Source of the DNA: JAOUJD01 sp963726405 | GTDB taxonomy: Bacteria; Pseudomonadota; Gammaproteobacteria; Burkholderiales; Burkholderiaceae_F | NCBI GenBank assembly: GCA_963726405.1 | Contig: CAVSCF010000010.1 | Coordinates: 37,189 to 101,188, forward strand | Direction of reading: 5' to 3' | Length of the DNA stretch: 64,000 nt | Shown: positions 1 through 8,160 of the stretch, piece by piece | Numbering within the stretch: the stretch's first letter is position 1 | How the letters are laid out: every line of letters begins with the position of its first letter | The notes under the pieces: generated by a model | What the model was told of the DNA's origin: nothing | What the model saw: only the letters and a program-made list of their open reading frames with translations | Databases searched by the model: none | Program-made: the position numbers and the translations under genes

Positions 1-1
1 C

Positions 2-220
2 TACATCGCCCAGCCGACCCTGGCGCTCTCGACGTGCCCGACCTACGTCGAGGCCGGCATCGCGCCCCGCCACGTCGATCTGCGTCCCTACGTGCTGTCC
101 GGCCGGGACGTCGTCACCGTGCCGGGCGGGCTGTGCCGCGTGGCGCTGCGCGAGGGCTCGCTGGTGGTGAACTCGTCGCAGGGCGGGGGCACCAAGGACA
201 CCTGGGTGCTCGAGCGATGA
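2..220 (+). CDS. Circularly permuted ATP-grasp protein, C-terminal end (partial)
   Basis: The gene enters from the left edge; only its last 72 codons are present. The visible tail ends in VNSSQGGGTKDTWVLE, the C-terminal signature of the circularly permuted ATP-grasp family (formerly DUF404/DUF407), proteins predicted to ligate amino acids or peptides using ATP. The stop codon overlaps the start of the next gene (ATGA at 217-220), so the two are probably translationally coupled. Family context (alpha-E, transglutaminase and Anbu genes follow) supports the call. Catalytic residues lie outside the window and cannot be checked. Confidence 0.85.
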   Translation, partial: YIAQPTLALSTCPTYVEAGIAPRHVDLRPYVLSGRDVVTVPGGLCRVALREGSLVVNSSQGGGTKDTWVLER

Positions 221-1902
221 CGGCCGCGCCTCTCCCGCCGCACGCGGATCCGCTCGATCCGGTGGCGCGTCGCGCCACGGACCAGATCGATCCGTACGCG
301 CTGATCGAACGGGCCGAGCGGCTGCTCAATACCGAGCCCCACGATGCGGTGGTGTTCGCGTTGCGCGCGCAGAGCGTGGCGCGGGCGCGTACCGCCGACG
401 CACTGATGGCGCGGGCGCATTTCGTCGCCGGCGCTGCGCTGATGCAGGTGGGCGACTGGTCGGGCGCCATCCGGCAGCTGTCGCAGGCCGAGCACGTCTA
501 TCGCGCCCAGAACGACATCACGGCCCAGTGCAAGGTGATCACGCAACTGGCCACGGCGTGCTGCGAGCTCGGCGAGTACGGCGAGGCGCTCGACGGTTTC
601 GCGCAGGCGCAGAAGCTCGCGCGCCAGAACAACGATGCCGGTGCGGCGCGGCGCGCCCTGGTGCACCAGGCGGCCGTGCACACGATGCTCAACGACTTCG
701 AGGCGGCGCGCGAGTCGTTGCGGTCCGCTCTGGAGCTGCCCTCCGGGTCGGCCGCCGACGAAGGCCTGGTCGTGCTGCAGTTCGGCCAGGTCGATGCCAA
801 CGAGGGCCTGCGGGCGGCGCTCGCCGGCGATGCCGCGACGGTGACGCGCCGCATGGCCGATGCCGAGGAACACTTCGAAGTCGCCCTGGAGCTGCTCTCG
901 GGGACGTCGGACCGTGCGAACGCGATCACCGCCCGCACGCAGCTCGGCGCCGCTCGCTGCTGGCGTGGCAAGTTCAAGGAAGGGCTCGACGACCTGAAGG
1001 GCGCCGTGGCCGACGCCGCGCGCAGCGGGTTCAAGCTGCGCGAAGTGCAGGGCCGGCTCGAACTCGGCTACCACCTCGTCGCCGCGGGGCGCGAGCAGGA
1101 GGGCCTCGCGGTGCTCGGACCGGCCATGCTGCAGGCCGAGGAACTCGGCGACCTGCGGCGGCCGTCCGATACGCACGAGCGCCTGTCCGCACTGTACGAA
1201 GCGCGCGGCGACTTCAAGCCCGCGCTGCTGCATCACAAGCGCTACGTGGAAGTGAAGACGCGGCTCGACGGGCGCCTGAGCACGCAGCGCTCGCGCCTGC
1301 ACGAAGCCCGCGCGGAACTGCAGAAGCTGCGCACCCAGACGGCCGCGCTGCACCAGCGCACCCGCGATCTGGAGCAGTCGCGCTCGCGCCTGGAGCGCCT
1401 GGCGCTGGAAGACGAACTGACGGGGCTCGCCAACCGGCGGGCCTTCACGAAGGAGTTCGACAACTGGTGCGGGCGTGCGCGCGGCAGCGAGTTGCGCTTC
1501 GGCCTCGTCGTTGCGGACATCGACGACTTCAAGTCGATCAACGACCGCTACTCGCACCTGACCGGCGATGCGGTGCTGCGGCAGCTCGGTCACGTGGTCC
1601 GCGCGAACCTGCGCGACAGCGACTTCGCGGCCCGCCTCGGCGGCGACGAGTTCGCCCTGCTCGTTGCCGATACCGAGGGCGGTGCCGGTGTTGCGGTCGT
1701 CGAACGCCTGCTCGACTCGGTGCGGGGCTGCAACTGGTCGGAGTTCGGCGAGGGGCTCACGGTGACCATCAGCGTGGGGCTGTGCGAGTCGACGAGCTTC
1801 GGCGACTCGAGCGAACTGGTGCGGCGCGCCGACGAGGCGCTGTACGCGGCCAAGCGCATGGGGCGCGATCGCTTCAACGTGTGGGACGGTGACCGTGCTT
1901 AG
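217..1902 (+). CDS. TPR-repeat diguanylate cyclase (GGDEF domain)
   Basis: A 561-residue protein with no signal peptide or membrane segment. Residues about 30-370 are helical repeats of the TPR type, about 340-395 form a probable coiled-coil linker, and a GGDEF domain begins at DELTGLANRRAF near residue 400. The active-site motif GGDEF is intact at 475-479, and an inhibitory I-site (RDSD, 466-469) lies five residues before it, so the protein should make cyclic di-GMP and be feedback inhibited. I chose the ATG at 217 because it overlaps the stop of the ATP-grasp gene. The 3' end overlaps the start of the alpha-E gene. A regulatory enzyme buried in an ATP-grasp/Anbu operon is unusual; the TPR part probably senses or binds a partner, which is inference. 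Confidence 0.9.
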   Translation: MTAAPLPPHADPLDPVARRATDQIDPYALIERAERLLNTEPHDAVVFALRAQSVARARTADALMARAHFVAGAALMQVGDWSGAIRQLSQAEHVYRAQNDITAQCKVITQLATACCELGEYGEALDGFAQAQKLARQNNDAGAARRALVHQAAVHTMLNDFEAARESLRSALELPSGSAADEGLVVLQFGQVDANEGLRAALAGDAATVTRRMADAEEHFEVALELLSGTSDRANAITARTQLGAARCWRGKFKEGLDDLKGAVADAARSGFKLREVQGRLELGYHLVAAGREQEGLAVLGPAMLQAEELGDLRRPSDTHERLSALYEARGDFKPALLHHKRYVEVKTRLDGRLSTQRSRLHEARAELQKLRTQTAALHQRTRDLEQSRSRLERLALEDELTGLANRRAFTKEFDNWCGRARGSELRFGLVVADIDDFKSINDRYSHLTGDAVLRQLGHVVRANLRDSDFAARLGGDEFALLVADTEGGAGVAVVERLLDSVRGCNWSEFGEGLTVTISVGLCESTSFGDSSELVRRADEALYAAKRMGRDRFNVWDGDRA

Positions 1903-2872
1903 CCGGACCGCCGACCACCTCTTCTGGATGGCGCGCTACGTCGAGCGCGCGGAGAACACCGCGCGCATGCTCGACGTCAACATGTCGACGTCGTTGCTGC
2001 CGCAGTCCGTGGAGGCGTCGGAGCGCGGCTGGCGCGCCATGCTGAGCATCTCCGAACTGACCGAGGACTACGACGCGCGCTATCCGATCCTGTCCGCCCG
2101 GGACGTCGTCGACTTCATGGTGCGCGATCCGACCAACCCGTCGTCGATCTACAGTTGCCTGCAGGCCGCCCGCGAGAACGCGCGCGCGGTGCGCGGCTCG
2201 CTGACGACCGAAGTCTGGGAAACCCAGAACGACACCTGGCTCGGCATGCAGAAGCTGCTCGCGGAGCGCAAGCCCGAGCGCGACCCGCAGTCGTTCTTCG
2301 AATGGGTGAAGTACCGCTCCCACCTGTCGCGCGGCGTGACGATCGGCACCATGCTGAAGGACGAGGCGTTCTTCTTCATCCGGCTCGGCACGTTCCTCGA
2401 GCGGGCGGACAACACCGCGCGCCTGCTCGACGTGAAGTACCACGGGCTCACCGACAGCTCGCTGGTGCAGGCCGCGAGCCGTGACGAGAACCCGATCGAC
2501 CACCACATGGACTTCTACCACTGGGCGGCGATCCTGCGCTCGGTGTCGGCGTTCGAGATCTACCGCAAGGTCTATCGCGACGTGATCACGCCGTCGCGCG
2601 TGGCCGAACTGCTGATCCTGCGCTCCGACATGCCGCGCTCGCTGGTGGCGTGCATGGACGAGGTGTGCCTCAACCTGGAGAAGGTCCGCAACAGCCGGTC
2701 GCACGAAACCGAGCGCCGGGCGGGCCTGCTGCGGGCCGAGGTGCGCTACGGGCGCATCCAGGACATCCTGGCGCAGGGGCTGCATCCCTACCTGACATCC
2801 TTCCTCGAGCGCGTGAACACGATTGGCGGCCGCATCAGCCAGGACTTCCTCGTCCCGCTGCAGGCGGCGTGA
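1889..2872 (+). CDS. Alpha-E domain protein (DUF403)
   Basis: A 327-residue, almost wholly helical protein beginning LSRTADHLFWMARYVERAEN, the conserved opening of the alpha-E family (DUF403). Members are found next to circularly permuted ATP-grasp and transglutaminase-like genes and are predicted to act with them in making or modifying a peptide; no biochemical activity is firmly assigned. The start is GTG at 1889 or GTG at 1895 (giving the usual N-terminus, Met-Leu-Ser-Arg); both lie inside the end of the GGDEF gene, indicating coupling. The transglutaminase gene follows within 10 bases. Confidence 0.9.
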   Translation: MTVLSRTADHLFWMARYVERAENTARMLDVNMSTSLLPQSVEASERGWRAMLSISELTEDYDARYPILSARDVVDFMVRDPTNPSSIYSCLQAARENARAVRGSLTTEVWETQNDTWLGMQKLLAERKPERDPQSFFEWVKYRSHLSRGVTIGTMLKDEAFFFIRLGTFLERADNTARLLDVKYHGLTDSSLVQAASRDENPIDHHMDFYHWAAILRSVSAFEIYRKVYRDVITPSRVAELLILRSDMPRSLVACMDEVCLNLEKVRNSRSHETERRAGLLRAEVRYGRIQDILAQGLHPYLTSFLERVNTIGGRISQDFLVPLQAA

Positions 2873-2880
2873 CGGGCGGC

Positions 2881-3693
2881 ATGCGGTATTCGATCCTGCA
2901 CCGAACCACCTACCGCTACTCCGCTCCGGTCCACTACTCGATCCAGCAGTTGCGGCTGACGCCGCGGGACGAACCCCACCAGCGCACGCTGCGCTGGCGC
3001 CTGAAGACGCCCGGCAAACCGAACCCGGCTCCGGATGCCTACGGCAATCTCGTCCACACGCTCGCGCTCGCGCGCACGCACGGCGACGTCGAGATCGAGG
3101 CACGCGGCGAGGTCGAGGTGGATGCGCTCGACGACGGCCGGCTCGACGAGATCGCCGGCGGACCGCCGCCGTTGAGCTACCTTGCAAGTACCGCGCTGAC
3201 GGCGCCGGATGCCCGCCTGCGGGATCTCGCCGAACGCTTTCTGCAAGGGACGGGCCGGCACGCGCTGCTCGACTTCGCGGGCGCGGTCTGCGACGCGATC
3301 GACTACCAGCCGGGCTTCACGGAAGTCACCAGCACCGCGGTGGAAGCGTTGAAGCTCGGACGCGGGGTCTGCCAGGACCACGCCCACGTCTTCATCGCGG
3401 GCTGCCGCCTGAAAGGCCTGCCCGCCCGGTACGTCTCCGGCTACGTGCACCCGAGCGACGCTCCGCATGCGGCGAGTCACGCGTGGGCGGACGTCTACCT
3501 GCCTGACGAGGGCTGGGTCAGCATCGACGTGACGCATCGCCGGTTCGCCTCCGATTACCTGTGCCGGCTGGCCGTCGGGCGCGACTACGTGTCCGCCGGG
3601 CCGGTGCGCGGCGTGCGCGTCGGCGGCGGCGACGAGAGGCTCGAGGTCAGGGTTAACATCCGACCGTTTCCGTTCCACGCCGAAGTGGAGTAA
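2881..3693 (+). CDS. Transglutaminase-like cysteine protease family protein
   Basis: A 270-residue protein with an N-terminal beta-rich region (residues 1-80, the bacterial transglutaminase-like N-terminal domain) and a transglutaminase/protease core. The catalytic triad is visible: Cys164 in GVCQDH, His200 in SHAWAD and Asp216 in SIDVTH. In this gene neighbourhood the family is predicted to cleave or transfer peptide bonds made by the ATP-grasp partner. ATG 2881 was taken as the start; an in-frame GTG at 2869 overlapping the alpha-E stop is an alternative. Only 10 bases separate it from the Anbu gene. Confidence 0.88.
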   Translation: MRYSILHRTTYRYSAPVHYSIQQLRLTPRDEPHQRTLRWRLKTPGKPNPAPDAYGNLVHTLALARTHGDVEIEARGEVEVDALDDGRLDEIAGGPPPLSYLASTALTAPDARLRDLAERFLQGTGRHALLDFAGAVCDAIDYQPGFTEVTSTAVEALKLGRGVCQDHAHVFIAGCRLKGLPARYVSGYVHPSDAPHAASHAWADVYLPDEGWVSIDVTHRRFASDYLCRLAVGRDYVSAGPVRGVRVGGGDERLEVRVNIRPFPFHAEVE

Positions 3694-3703
3694 AGCGCAG
3701 AAC

Positions 3704-4561
3704 ATGACCTATTGCGTAGGGATGCGACTGGACGCCGGGCTGGTGTTCCTTGCCGATTCACGTACCAACGCGGGCGTCGACCAGATCTCGACGTTCCGCA
3801 AGATGACCGTGTTCGAGCACCCGGGCGAGCGCCTGATGGTGCTCATGTCGTCGGGCAACCTGGCGATCACGCAGGCCGTGCGGCAGATCCTGTGCGAATG
3901 CATCGACGTGTCGGTCCCGAGCCTGTGGACCGCCAAGACGATGTTCGAGGCGGTGCGCATCGTCGGGGAGGCGATCCGCGACGTGCATCGGCGCGACGCC
4001 GAGGCGCTGGAGGAATTCAAGATCGACTTCAGCGCCAACTTCATCTTCGGTGGACAGATCCGCGGGGAGGCCACGCGCCTGTTCCACGTGTACTCGGCGG
4101 GCAACTTCATCGAAGCGACGCACGAGAACCCGTACTTCCAGATCGGCGAAGCAAAGTACGGCAAGCCCATCATCGACCGCGTGCTTCAGCCCGCCACGCC
4201 GCTCGACGAGGCGGCCAAGTGCGCGCTGGTGTCGATGGACTCGACCCTGCGCTCCAACATTTCGTGCGGATTGCCGCTGGACCTTCTGGTGTACGAAGCC
4301 GATGCGCTGCGCGTGACGAAGTTCGTGCAGATCGATTCGTCGAATCAGTACATGCAGATGATCCGGAACACCTGGGGCGCGCGGCTGAAGCAGGTGTTCA
4401 CCGAGATTCCCGATCCTGCCTGGCGCGACTCCAACGCCGCGCCCGGCGCGCCCAGGCTGGAGACCGAGGTCACGCAGCCGGTGCGTGCGCCCCTGCCGGC
4501 GGCGATCCAGGTCGAGACGTCGCCGTCGCCGCCGCAGATGCTGGCCGGCGGCCCGCGCTGA
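3704..4561 (+). CDS. Anbu-type proteasome-like Ntn-hydrolase protease
   Basis: A 285-residue protein of the Anbu family (ancestral beta subunit, predicted proteasome-type protease). After removal of Met1 the N-terminal Thr would be the nucleophile (MTYCVGMRLD). Counting from that Thr, Asp17 (LADSRT) and Lys32 (FRKM) fall where proteasome beta subunits carry their catalytic Asp and Lys. The last 50 residues are Pro/Ala-rich and probably disordered. It closes the ATP-grasp, alpha-E, transglutaminase operon, the usual setting of Anbu. It probably assembles into a ring or helical oligomer in the cytoplasm (known for the family); the substrate is unknown. Confidence 0.9.
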   Translation: MTYCVGMRLDAGLVFLADSRTNAGVDQISTFRKMTVFEHPGERLMVLMSSGNLAITQAVRQILCECIDVSVPSLWTAKTMFEAVRIVGEAIRDVHRRDAEALEEFKIDFSANFIFGGQIRGEATRLFHVYSAGNFIEATHENPYFQIGEAKYGKPIIDRVLQPATPLDEAAKCALVSMDSTLRSNISCGLPLDLLVYEADALRVTKFVQIDSSNQYMQMIRNTWGARLKQVFTEIPDPAWRDSNAAPGAPRLETEVTQPVRAPLPAAIQVETSPSPPQMLAGGPR

Positions 4562-4576
4562 GCGAGCCCGGCCGCG

Positions 4577-5356
4577 CTACTGCGCGTACCAGCCGCCGTC
4601 CATGTTCCACGCCACGCCGCGCACCTGATCGGCGGCGGGCGAGCAGAAGAACAGGGCCAGGCCTGCGAGCTGTTCGGTCGTGACGAACTGCAGCGACGGC
4701 TGCTTCTCGCTCAACAGGGACTTCTTCGCGTCGTCCTCGCTGATGTTGTCGCGCGCGGCGCGCGCATCGACCTGCTTCTGCACCAGCGGGGTCAGGACCC
4801 AGCCGGGGCAGATCGCATTGCAGGTGACACCGGTGGTCGCGGTTTCCAGCGCAACGACCTTGGTGAAGCCGACGATGCCGTGCTTGGCGGCGACGTACGC
4901 CGACTTTTCGGCCGAGGCCACGAGGCCGTGCACCGACGCGATGTTGATGATGCGGCCCCAGTTGGCTTCCTTCATCTTCGGCAGCGCGAGCCGGGTGGTG
5001 TGGAAGGCCGACGTCAGGTTGATGGCGATGATCGCGTCCCAGCGCTCGACCGGGAACTTGTCGACCGGCGCGACGTGCTGGATGCCGGCGTTGTTGACGA
5101 GGATGTCCACGCGACCGAAGGCCGACTCGGCCGCGCGGAACATCTGCTCGATCTCGGCCGGCTTGCTCATGTCGGCGCCGTGATACAGGGTCTTCACGCC
5201 GCGGCCCTGCAGGTCCTTCTCGACGGCGCGGATCGCGTCGGCCTCGCCGAAGCCGTTCACCACGATGTTGGCGCCCTGGGCGGCCAGCGCTCGCGCCATC
5301 TCCAGTCCGATTCCGCTGGTGGATCCGGTCACCAGAGCCGTCTTACCCTTCAGCAT
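4577..5356 (-). CDS. bdhA: D-3-hydroxybutyrate dehydrogenase
   Basis: A 259-residue short-chain dehydrogenase. It shows the Rossmann cofactor motif TGSTSGIG near the N-terminus, NNAG near residue 90, the catalytic YVAAK and the family-typical C-terminus WNMDGGWYAQ. It oxidises D-3-hydroxybutyrate to acetoacetate with NAD+, the usual route for using poly-3-hydroxybutyrate. ATG at 5356 is preceded by a strong GGAGGAAA ribosome binding site, so the possible upstream extension is rejected. It converges on the Anbu gene with a 15-base gap and is divergent from the hydrolase gene. Confidence 0.9.
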   Translation of the reverse strand: MLKGKTALVTGSTSGIGLEMARALAAQGANIVVNGFGEADAIRAVEKDLQGRGVKTLYHGADMSKPAEIEQMFRAAESAFGRVDILVNNAGIQHVAPVDKFPVERWDAIIAINLTSAFHTTRLALPKMKEANWGRIINIASVHGLVASAEKSAYVAAKHGIVGFTKVVALETATTGVTCNAICPGWVLTPLVQKQVDARAARDNISEDDAKKSLLSEKQPSLQFVTTEQLAGLALFFCSPAADQVRGVAWNMDGGWYAQ

Positions 5357-5432
5357 TGAATTTCCTCCCATTGAGCCCGACGAGTATGCCACCGGCGCCT
5401 GACTACAATCGACCGCGAACAAGGAGCAGTCC

Positions 5433-6305
5433 GTGAACCAGTCATCGAGCCCGCGCTTGCGCGACGTGAAGTGCTTGAGTCCCGCCGGTTTCCACCGGAT
5501 GGCCTACGCCGAGTGGGGCGACCCGGCCAACCCGCGCGTGCTGGTGTGCCTGCACGGCCTCACGCGCGTCGGCCGCGACTTCGATCGGCTCGCGCGCGCG
5601 ATGGCGCCGCACTACCGCGTCGTGTGTCCCGACGTGGTGGGGCGCGGCCGCAGCCACTGGCTGCGCGACCCGAACTATTACGTCATCCCGCAGTACGTGT
5701 CCGATGTGGTCGCGCTGATTGCGCGGCTCGACGTCGAGGAGGTGGACTGGGTGGGCACCTCGATGGGCGGGCTGATGGGCATCGCGCTCGCCGGCCAGGC
5801 GGACGCACCCGTGCGCCGGCTCGTCATCAACGACGTCGGCCCGAGGCTCGATGCCGCCGCCATTGCGCGGATCGGCACGTACCTCGGTGCCGCGGTTTCG
5901 TTCGCCACGGTGGACGAGGCCATCGACTACGTCGCCGTCGTCGCCGCGCCGTTCGGCGTGAAGAAACGCGAGGATTGGCGCGAACTGGTCGAGCCCGCAT
6001 TGCGCAAGGACGGCGAGCGCTGGCGGTTGCACTACGACCCGAGCATCGCGGTCCCGTTCAAGTCGGTCACGCCGGAAGGTGCGGCCGTCGCCGAGGCGGC
6101 GATGTGGAGGCTCTACGACAACATCCGCTGCCCGACGCTGCTGGTCCGCGGCGAGCACTCCGACCTGCTGACGCGGGAGACGCTCGACGAGATGAAGAGC
6201 CGCGGACCGAAGCCGGCCACCGCGGAGGTGCCGGGCGTCGGTCATGCACCGACGTTCATGTTCGACAACGAGATCGCGATCGTGCGCGACTTCCTGCTGG
6301 GTTGA
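5433..6305 (+). CDS. Alpha/beta hydrolase
   Basis: A 290-residue alpha/beta hydrolase fold protein starting at GTG 5433 (AAGGAG lies about 8 bases upstream). The oxyanion segment CLHGLTR is near residue 45, the nucleophile elbow GTSMGG near residue 110 and the catalytic His in VGHAPTF near the C-terminus. No signal peptide is visible, so it should act in the cytoplasm. Its divergent arrangement with bdhA, sharing the 76-base region 5357-5432, may point to ester or hydroxyalkanoate metabolism, but the substrate cannot be read from the sequence. Confidence 0.85.
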   Translation: MNQSSSPRLRDVKCLSPAGFHRMAYAEWGDPANPRVLVCLHGLTRVGRDFDRLARAMAPHYRVVCPDVVGRGRSHWLRDPNYYVIPQYVSDVVALIARLDVEEVDWVGTSMGGLMGIALAGQADAPVRRLVINDVGPRLDAAAIARIGTYLGAAVSFATVDEAIDYVAVVAAPFGVKKREDWRELVEPALRKDGERWRLHYDPSIAVPFKSVTPEGAAVAEAAMWRLYDNIRCPTLLVRGEHSDLLTRETLDEMKSRGPKPATAEVPGVGHAPTFMFDNEIAIVRDFLLG

Positions 6306-6318
6306 GGCAGCCAGGCCG

Positions 6319-6575
6319 ATGCGGATCGAACGGCTGGATCACCTGGTACTGACGGTGCGCGACATCGCGGCCACCTGCGCCTTCTACACCGAGGTTCTCG
6401 GCATGGAGGTGGTGACGTTCGGCGAGGGACGCAGGGCGCTCGCTTTCGGCCGACACAAGTTCAACCTGCACGAAGCCGGGCGCAAGTTCGAACCAAAAGC
6501 CGACAAGCCGAGCCGGGATCGGCGGATCTTTGCCTGATCGCGCAGGGCCGTCTCGACGACGTCATCGCGCACCTG
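6319..6575 (+). pseudogene. VOC-family (glyoxalase-like) gene, 5' part, frameshifted and interrupted
   Basis: From ATG 6319 the reading frame MRIERLDHLVLTVRDIA is a vicinal-oxygen-chelate domain start of the small single-domain type (about 125 residues). The frame breaks near 6511-6516: adding one base restores GSADLCLIAQ and DDVIAHL, the expected continuation. At 6570-6575 the gene is cut by an inserted element, and the remainder resumes at 8315. The protein would have been a metal-dependent enzyme of the glyoxalase/bleomycin-resistance superfamily with unknown substrate. It starts 13 bases after the hydrolase stop, so the two were probably co-transcribed. Confidence 0.85.
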
Positions 6576-6646
6576 TGACTCGGACAAATTAAGTCCTCCG
6601 AGACAAAGAAAGTCCGTCGGAGCCGGCAGCCCAAGGTCCGTCGGAG
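6576..6646 (+). repeat. Left-end repeat sites of the element
   Basis: Three close copies of a site: GACAAATTAAGTCCTCCGAG at 6583-6602, GACAAAGAAAGTCCGTCGG at 6602-6620 and the partial AAGGTCCGTCGGAG at 6633-6646. The spacing of about 20-30 bases is like the multiple transposase-binding sites of Tn7-type ends. Confidence 0.6.
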
Positions 6647-6794
6647 ACGGCGGCTGTGCTCGGACGTGGCCCTGGATAAGACCGCGCAGAACGTCTTGAA
6701 TGCCCGCATTGCGGTGTTCAGATGACCGCCGCGTTCGGCCATGAGCTGACGAAGCGGTTGTAACCCCGAATCGCCTCATATCGGACCTACTGGC

Positions 6795-7280
6795 ATGGAT
6801 GAGAAACCTACACCCGAAGAGACCGCTCGGTGGCAGCGCCGCCTGGCCAGTCAGGCGAACAACAGGGCCTGGACGCTTGCCGAGGCCGAATCCCGGACGC
6901 CCGAAGAAGACGAGGAGATGCTGCAGGCGGCGCATGCCGCGATGCATTTCTGGAAGATCGTCGGCAATGAAAAGAACCGCGCACACGCGGCTCAGTTGGT
7001 TGCGCACGCCTACGCGTTGCTCGGCCTTCCCAATCAGGCGGCCCATTACCTGGCGAAGTCGCAGCCGGTCTTCTTTGCTGACGGAGCCGAGGCGTGGGAG
7101 ACCGCCCTCGCTCATGCGGTGGCGGCCAACGTAGCCGCTGCGGCGAAGGATGCCGCCTCTCATCGCGACCACTACACAAAGGCCTTCGACCATGTGGCAG
7201 CGCTCCCGGATCCAGAGGACCGGAAGATCTTGGAGGCGACCCTGCACGTACTTCCGGTTCCAGGCAAAGCGCCCGCGTGA
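6795..7280 (+). CDS. Orphan helical (TPR-like) protein carried by the element
   Basis: A 161-residue soluble, almost entirely alpha-helical protein (Ala, Glu and His rich) without signal peptide or membrane segment. The pattern of paired helices with small residues resembles TPR-like repeats between residues 40 and 145, but I cannot place it in a named family. It is the first cargo gene inside the mobile element and is followed after 122 bases by a toxin-antitoxin pair. It might be a passenger or an accessory factor; no function is assigned. Confidence 0.6.
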   Translation: MDEKPTPEETARWQRRLASQANNRAWTLAEAESRTPEEDEEMLQAAHAAMHFWKIVGNEKNRAHAAQLVAHAYALLGLPNQAAHYLAKSQPVFFADGAEAWETALAHAVAANVAAAAKDAASHRDHYTKAFDHVAALPDPEDRKILEATLHVLPVPGKAPA

Positions 7281-7376
7281 CGTCGGCCGGCCAACAGCTG
7301 CCGGTTGGCTCCGCGTGTCGTTCTGCCCAAGAGCTGACCGCCCATGCAAAGGGGCGATCGCTTATCGTTGCATGGG

Positions 7377-7398
7377 GTTAGCATGTTTGCTAACATGC
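7377..7398. promoter_or_regulatory. Nested palindromic operator before the toxin-antitoxin genes
   Basis: Two overlapping perfect inverted repeats lie just before the toxin start: GTTAGCA-TGTT-TGCTAAC (7377-7394) and GCATGTT-TGCT-AACATGC (7381-7398). A palindrome directly upstream of a toxin-antitoxin operon is the usual binding site for the HTH antitoxin, so autoregulation is likely (inference). Confidence 0.6.
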
Positions 7399-7402
7399 GC
7401 GC

Positions 7403-7729
7403 ATGGCATTCGAGTTCGAGTACTTCCACGAGCGCGTGCTTGCTGAGGTTGAATCTTGGCCGGTCGATGTTCTGGCCGACTACGCGCGCCTGGTTGAGCT
7501 TCTGGCTGAGCACGGGCCCAGCCTTCGCCTGCCGCACTCGAGGGCCTTTGGCGATGGACTCTTCGAACTCCGACCTCGAGGGCGATCGGGAATCGGACGC
7601 GCCTTCTACTGCTTCATGCTGGGCCGTCGCGTCGTCGTGCTGCACGCGTTCATCAAGAAATCGCAGGAAACGCCTGACCGGGAGTTGAGACTTGCGCGCA
7701 AGCGCCTCAAGGAGTTGCAGGATGGCTGA
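7403..7729 (+). CDS. RelE/HigB-type toxin (Gp49-like)
   Basis: A 108-residue basic protein of the RelE/ParE superfamily in its HigB/Gp49-like branch: an N-terminal helical segment, then the beta sheet with GDGLFELRP, GIGRAFYCF and RRVVVLHAFIKKSQETP, and a C-terminal helix rich in Arg/Lys. Such toxins are mRNA endonucleases acting at the ribosome. The stop overlaps the antitoxin start by 8 bases. Toxin-first order fits the higBA type. It is cargo of the mobile element and probably stabilises it. Confidence 0.85.
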   Translation: MAFEFEYFHERVLAEVESWPVDVLADYARLVELLAEHGPSLRLPHSRAFGDGLFELRPRGRSGIGRAFYCFMLGRRVVVLHAFIKKSQETPDRELRLARKRLKELQDG

Positions 7730-8039
7730 TCTGAAGTACAAACCCGTTCCGCATGACCACAAAGAGTTCCTCGCTAAAGCGCGTACCCGCAAGGGTTTCG
7801 CTGCGGCGTATGACGCGCTGGAACTGGAGTATCAACTCGTCAGCCAGATGCTAAGGGCGCGTTCACGCGCCGGACTGACGCAAGATGCCGTGGCCGAGCG
7901 CATGGGCACGACCAAGAGTGCGATCTCGCGACTGGAGTCGGCGGGCAAGCACGCCCCGTCACTAGCGACGCTCAAACGGTACGCGAGCGCAGTTGGATGC
8001 GAGTTGCAGGTTAAATTGGTGCCACAGAAGGCGACCTGA
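7722..8039 (+). CDS. XRE-family HTH antitoxin (HigA-like)
   Basis: A 105-residue protein with a helix-turn-helix of the Cro/C1 type at residues about 45-95 (SRAGLTQDAVAERMG, then TKSAISRLESAGKHAPSL). The N-terminal 40 residues are probably the toxin-neutralising part. The ATG at 7722 lies inside the end of the toxin gene, giving coupled translation. It most likely binds the palindrome at 7377-7398 and represses its own operon. Confidence 0.85.
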   Translation: MADLKYKPVPHDHKEFLAKARTRKGFAAAYDALELEYQLVSQMLRARSRAGLTQDAVAERMGTTKSAISRLESAGKHAPSLATLKRYASAVGCELQVKLVPQKAT

Positions 8040-8160
8040 CGACACCGGGCTGCCTAGGTTCGCCTCAGCGTGCATTGCGAGGAGAGCTTGCAGGTCTGCT
8101 TTCGGCGTGAAATCCGTGGCCGCTTTGGGAATTGTCGGACGGCGGCTTAGGGTCGAACTT

